DNA of 15,774 bases from JAXHUE01 sp034189655 (lineage in GTDB: Bacteria > Chloroflexota > Dehalococcoidia > E44-bin15): assembly GCA_034189655.1 (NCBI GenBank), contig JAXHUE010000035.1, forward strand, positions 1-15,774, in the 5' to 3' direction. Below the pieces are notes generated by a model. It was given only the letters and a program-made list of their open reading frames with translations. It had not been told where the DNA came from and did not search any database. Below are positions 13,382-15,774 of this stretch, in pieces. A program made the position numbers and the translations under genes. How positions within the stretch are numbered: the first letter of the stretch is position 1; the number at the start of each line of letters is the position of its first letter.

Positions 13382-14653
13382 CTACTCGCTGCGCGTGCGG
13401 CGCATGGAGCGCACCGTCCAGTAGACCACCAGCACCGCGATGACCAGGCCTACGATGACTACTGTGCGCAGCCACGAGGTGATGGTGGAGAAGCTGCCCA
13501 CGCCGGACGGCAGCGTGAGCGTGGGCGTGGGCGTGAGCGTGGGGGTGGGCGAGGGCCGGGGCTCCACGCCCAGGCTCTCCCGCCACAGGGCATCCAGACC
13601 GTCCACGTCGAAGCCGTAGACCGCCTTCAGGGCATCGTCGGCGGTGCTCCCCTCCTGGAAGGTGTCAAGGAGCGCCACCAGTTTCCCGCTCCCGTAGCCG
13701 TCGATGAGGAAGGCCACCAGGCTGTAGCTCTGGGCATAGGCCAGGAGGGCCTCCTCGGCATCGGCGGGGAAGGAGCCGGAGAGGCTGCGCACCGTGAACA
13801 GCTCATCCTGGAGTATGGCCACAGTAAGCGCCGGCGCATAGCGCGCACCGTGCTCCCCCTCGGCATACACCGCTATCCCCTCGTCGAGCCACGTGGGCAG
13901 CAGGCCAAAGGGGCCGTAGACGGCCTGGTGCGTCACCAGGTGCGCCATCTCGTGGGCTATCGCCCCCTCGCCCCACGAGAGGTTGCCCGGAGATACGGCC
14001 AGCGCGATGATGCCATAGCTGTAGAAGGCCAGGCCCCCGGTCCACTCGTAGGGGTAGATGAAGGCCGACAGCAGGTCGGCCTGGCTCCCGTAGATGTAGA
14101 CGCTCACCGGGCGCTCCAGGGAGACCCCCATGTCGGCGGAGAGCATGGCCTGGGCCTCGGTGGCGGCATCGAGCAGGTCCTGGGCGAACCACTCATCTCC
14201 CTGGTACCAGTACAGGGTCACCTCCCCGCTCTCGATGTGCTGCCAGGCGAAGCGGCCATCGTCGAAGACCACGGTGGCGGCCTCGGTCTGGAGCGAGTGG
14301 CCCTCGGCGTCCTCGACGAGCCACCAGAACTCTACCTGCGCCCCCGGCGGCTCCCCGCCACTCTCTACCATGTCCCACTGCCACGAGGCACTCACCTGCG
14401 CACCGGGGACGAACTCCACGTCAACGCGATGGACTATCGGTACCAGGCTTGCACTCTCTACTGTGTACAGAAGGTCGATATCGGCGATGGGCGCCGGGCC
14501 CTGTACCTCTATGTCGAAGGTGATGGCATAGGGGAACTGCACCGTGGCCGCGCTGGAGATGACCTCGATATCCTCCTCGGCACACACCACCGTCGGGGAC
14601 GCGGCCACAAGGGCCAGCACTAGGACGCACAATGCCGCTCTCTTCCCTCTCAC
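13382..14653 (-). CDS. Secreted, membrane-anchored HExxH metallopeptidase (peptidase MA-like)
   Basis: The 423-residue product starts with a signal peptide (basic RGKR, hydrophobic core 6-18, likely cleavage near VCA-EE at residue 25). An N-terminal beta-rich region (about 30-150) resembles an Ig-like fold. Next is a gluzincin-type catalytic domain with H234-E235-x2-H238 in AIAHEMAHLV and the third ligand probably E258 in TWLDEGIAVYAEG, as in the peptidase MA (PF13485) family. A Pro/Thr linker follows (366-382), then a single C-terminal membrane helix (about 397-413) and a basic tail that would stay in the cytoplasm. It would therefore act outside the cell, tethered to the membrane; the substrate is unknown. 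The GTG start at 14653 overlaps the prfB stop (GTGA), with an AGGAGGG ribosome-binding site inside prfB. No clear functional link to RF2 is known. Confidence 0.87.
   Translation of the reverse strand: MRGKRAALCVLVLALVAASPTVVCAEEDIEVISSAATVQFPYAITFDIEVQGPAPIADIDLLYTVESASLVPIVHRVDVEFVPGAQVSASWQWDMVESGGEPPGAQVEFWWLVEDAEGHSLQTEAATVVFDDGRFAWQHIESGEVTLYWYQGDEWFAQDLLDAATEAQAMLSADMGVSLERPVSVYIYGSQADLLSAFIYPYEWTGGLAFYSYGIIALAVSPGNLSWGEGAIAHEMAHLVTHQAVYGPFGLLPTWLDEGIAVYAEGEHGARYAPALTVAILQDELFTVRSLSGSFPADAEEALLAYAQSYSLVAFLIDGYGSGKLVALLDTFQEGSTADDALKAVYGFDVDGLDALWRESLGVEPRPSPTPTLTPTPTLTLPSGVGSFSTITSWLRTVVIVGLVIAVLVVYWTVRSMRRTRSE
13513..13548. repeat. Two 18-bp tandem copies in the peptidase Pro/Thr linker
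   Basis: Copies at 13513-13530 and 13531-13548 on the plus strand differ at one base (gcgtgagcgtgggcgtgg versus the same with a g for the internal c). On the coding strand they specify the T-P-T-L-T-P linker between the catalytic domain and the membrane anchor. The repeat explains the linker's regularity and may vary in length between strains. Confidence 0.85.
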
Positions 14654-15757
14654 TGTCCCTCCTCGCCTATGGTAGTCTTTAGGTAGGCCTCTATGAATGG
14701 GTCTATATCACCATCGAGCACGGCCGTGGGGTTGTGCACCTCAAGGCCGGTACGATGGTCCTTGACCATCTTGTAGGGGTGTAAAACGTAGCTCCTGATC
14801 TGGTTGCCCCACCCTGCACTCACGTGCTCCCCTTTGAGCCTGGCCTGCTCCTCGGCCATGTTGGCCAGCTCTACCTCCAGCAGGCGGGCGCGCAGTACCC
14901 TCATCGCTGTCTCCCGGTTCTGGAACTGCGAGCGCTCGTTCTGGCACGTCACCACGACGCCGCTGGGGATATGGGTGACGCGCACCGCGGTGCTGGTCTT
15001 CTGCACGTGCTGCCCGCCAGGCCCGGAGGCGCGAAAGAAGTCTACCTTGAGATCATCGGGGCCTATGCTCACCTCTACATCGTGCTCTGCCTCGGGCATC
15101 ACCTCTACCAGCACGAACGACGTGTGGCGGGCATGATCGGCATCGAACGGCGAGAGCCGCACCAGGCGGTGTACCCCGCGCTCTGACTTGAGATAGCCAT
15201 AGGCATGGTCGCCAACTACCTCTACCGTGGCGCTCTTTATCCCTGCCTCTTCTCCGGGCGATGCCTCCAGCACCTCGGCCTTGTACCCGCGCTGCTCGGC
15301 CCACCTTAAGTACATGCGTAAAAGCATCTCTGCCCAGTCCTGGGCCTCGGTGCCCCCGGCACCGGCATGTATGGCGAGGATGGCGTTCCGGCTATCGTAC
15401 TCCCCGCCCAGCAGCAGCTCGAACTCCTGACGCTCAAGCTCTCTGCTCACTCGCTCTATCTCGGCCTCTATCTCTCCCTCCACAGAGGGGTCTTCCTCCT
15501 CGACGGAAAGCTGGGCCAGGGTCAGCGCATCGCTCACCCTGCTCTCCATGCCGCGCCACCGCTCTATTACCCCTCTGATACCTCCCATCTGCCTCATCAG
15601 TCGCTGCGCCCGCTCCTGGTCTTGCCACAGGTCGGGCTCTGCCGACTTGCGCTCTAGCTCGGCAAGCTGGCTCTCTAAGTCGGCTATGTCAAAGGCGCAC
15701 CATGATGGCAAAGATGCGCTCCTTCAGCTCCTCTAAATGCTTCATATGCTCTTGCAC
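14650..15757 (-). CDS. prfB: Peptide chain release factor 2 (prfB) with programmed +1 frameshift
   Basis: RF2 recognises UGA and UAA stop codons and triggers peptide release. The gene begins with GTG at 15757, preceded by AAGGAGGAG. Twenty-two codons are read before an in-frame TGA (15691-15689) in the context CTT TGA C. A +1 shift at CTT joins the 346-codon main frame, giving 368 residues, close to the usual 365. With this joined numbering, the stop-codon-reading SPF tripeptide is at 202-204 (LSPFDADHARHTSF) and the catalytic GGQ is at 247-249 (SGPGGQHVQKTSTAVR), almost the same places as in E. coli RF2. Annotating the main frame alone would give a false TTG start at 15711 and miss the true N-terminus (VQEHMKHLEELKERI). 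It heads a two-gene operon with the metallopeptidase. Confidence 0.95.
15688..15703 (-). promoter_or_regulatory. prfB programmed +1 frameshift site
   Basis: Read on the minus strand, the site is ATG GTG CGC CTT TGA C. The slippery CTT (15694-15692) precedes the internal stop TGA (15691-15689) and a C, exactly the RF2 autoregulatory heptamer. A GGTG at 15701-15698 ends 3 nt before CTT, the spacing of the stimulatory Shine-Dalgarno element in E. coli prfB. It pairs with the CACC part of the anti-Shine-Dalgarno, but is weaker than the classical AGGGGG. Low RF2 leaves the ribosome paused at TGA and permits the shift, giving feedback control. Confidence 0.93.
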
Positions 15758-15774
15758 GTCTCTCCTCCTTTTTT

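Noticed and set aside
13274..14623. A 449-codon plus-strand frame opposite the metallopeptidase gene
   Set aside because: It is the antisense of a gene with signal peptide, HExxH and anchor; the composition is Arg/Gly/His rich without domain signature.
15709..15711. TTG at 15711 as the start of RF2
   Set aside because: It has no ribosome-binding site, gives a non-homologous MPSWCAF start, and is made redundant by the frameshift at CTT TGA C.

Overview
This window is GC-rich (roughly two-thirds G+C by eye), densely packed and bacterial. Intergenic gaps are mostly under 15 bp, there are several 4-bp ATGA/GTGA gene overlaps, and GTG and TTG starts are common. A member of the Chloroflexota, possibly Dehalococcoidia, is the best guess. 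The support is a tiny DUF5679-type zinc-ribbon gene, a secreted metallopeptidase with a Pro/Thr linker before a C-terminal anchor, and an inositol-lipid gene set. This is inference from gene content; no 16S gene or database comparison was available.

Left block, plus strand (1-7869): the 3' part of a TauE/SafE-type membrane transporter gene is followed 12 bp later by proS. Next come a near-consensus promoter and a GTGGG/CCCAC hairpin with a T run, and then the translation/transcription cluster nusA - rnpM(ylxR) - infB - rbfA - truB. No rimP gene lies between proS and nusA, although the hairpin resembles the leaders that precede rimP-nusA operons elsewhere. The IF2 N-terminus is built on a 45-bp tandem repeat, and the NusA C-terminus is a long charged tail.

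Middle (7866-8867): a promoter whose TTGACA -35 box overlaps the truB stop codon precedes a 46-codon zinc-ribbon gene. That gene converges with a minus-strand PHP-family phosphoesterase gene. The PHP gene is divergent from ino1 across a 50-bp spacer holding a perfect 9+3+9 inverted repeat.

Right-centre block, plus strand (8868-13376): ino1 (myo-inositol-1-phosphate synthase), a lysophospholipid acyltransferase-like gene, a second PHP phosphoesterase, a PimA-like GT4 glycosyltransferase and a CDP-alcohol phosphatidyltransferase form one tight operon. Together they look like a pathway for an inositol phospholipid and its glycosylated, acylated derivatives, analogous to the actinobacterial PI/PIM genes. 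The PHP protein is a candidate for the phosphatase step that de novo bacterial PI synthesis via PI-phosphate needs.

Right edge, minus strand (13382-15757): prfB (RF2) carries the classical programmed +1 frameshift at CTT TGA C. It overlaps by 4 bp a gene for a secreted, membrane-anchored HExxH metallopeptidase. That gene converges on the phosphatidyltransferase gene with only 5 bp between stop codons.

No gene-free stretch exceeds about 125 bp. Nothing resembling a mobile element, CRISPR array, tRNA or rRNA was seen.
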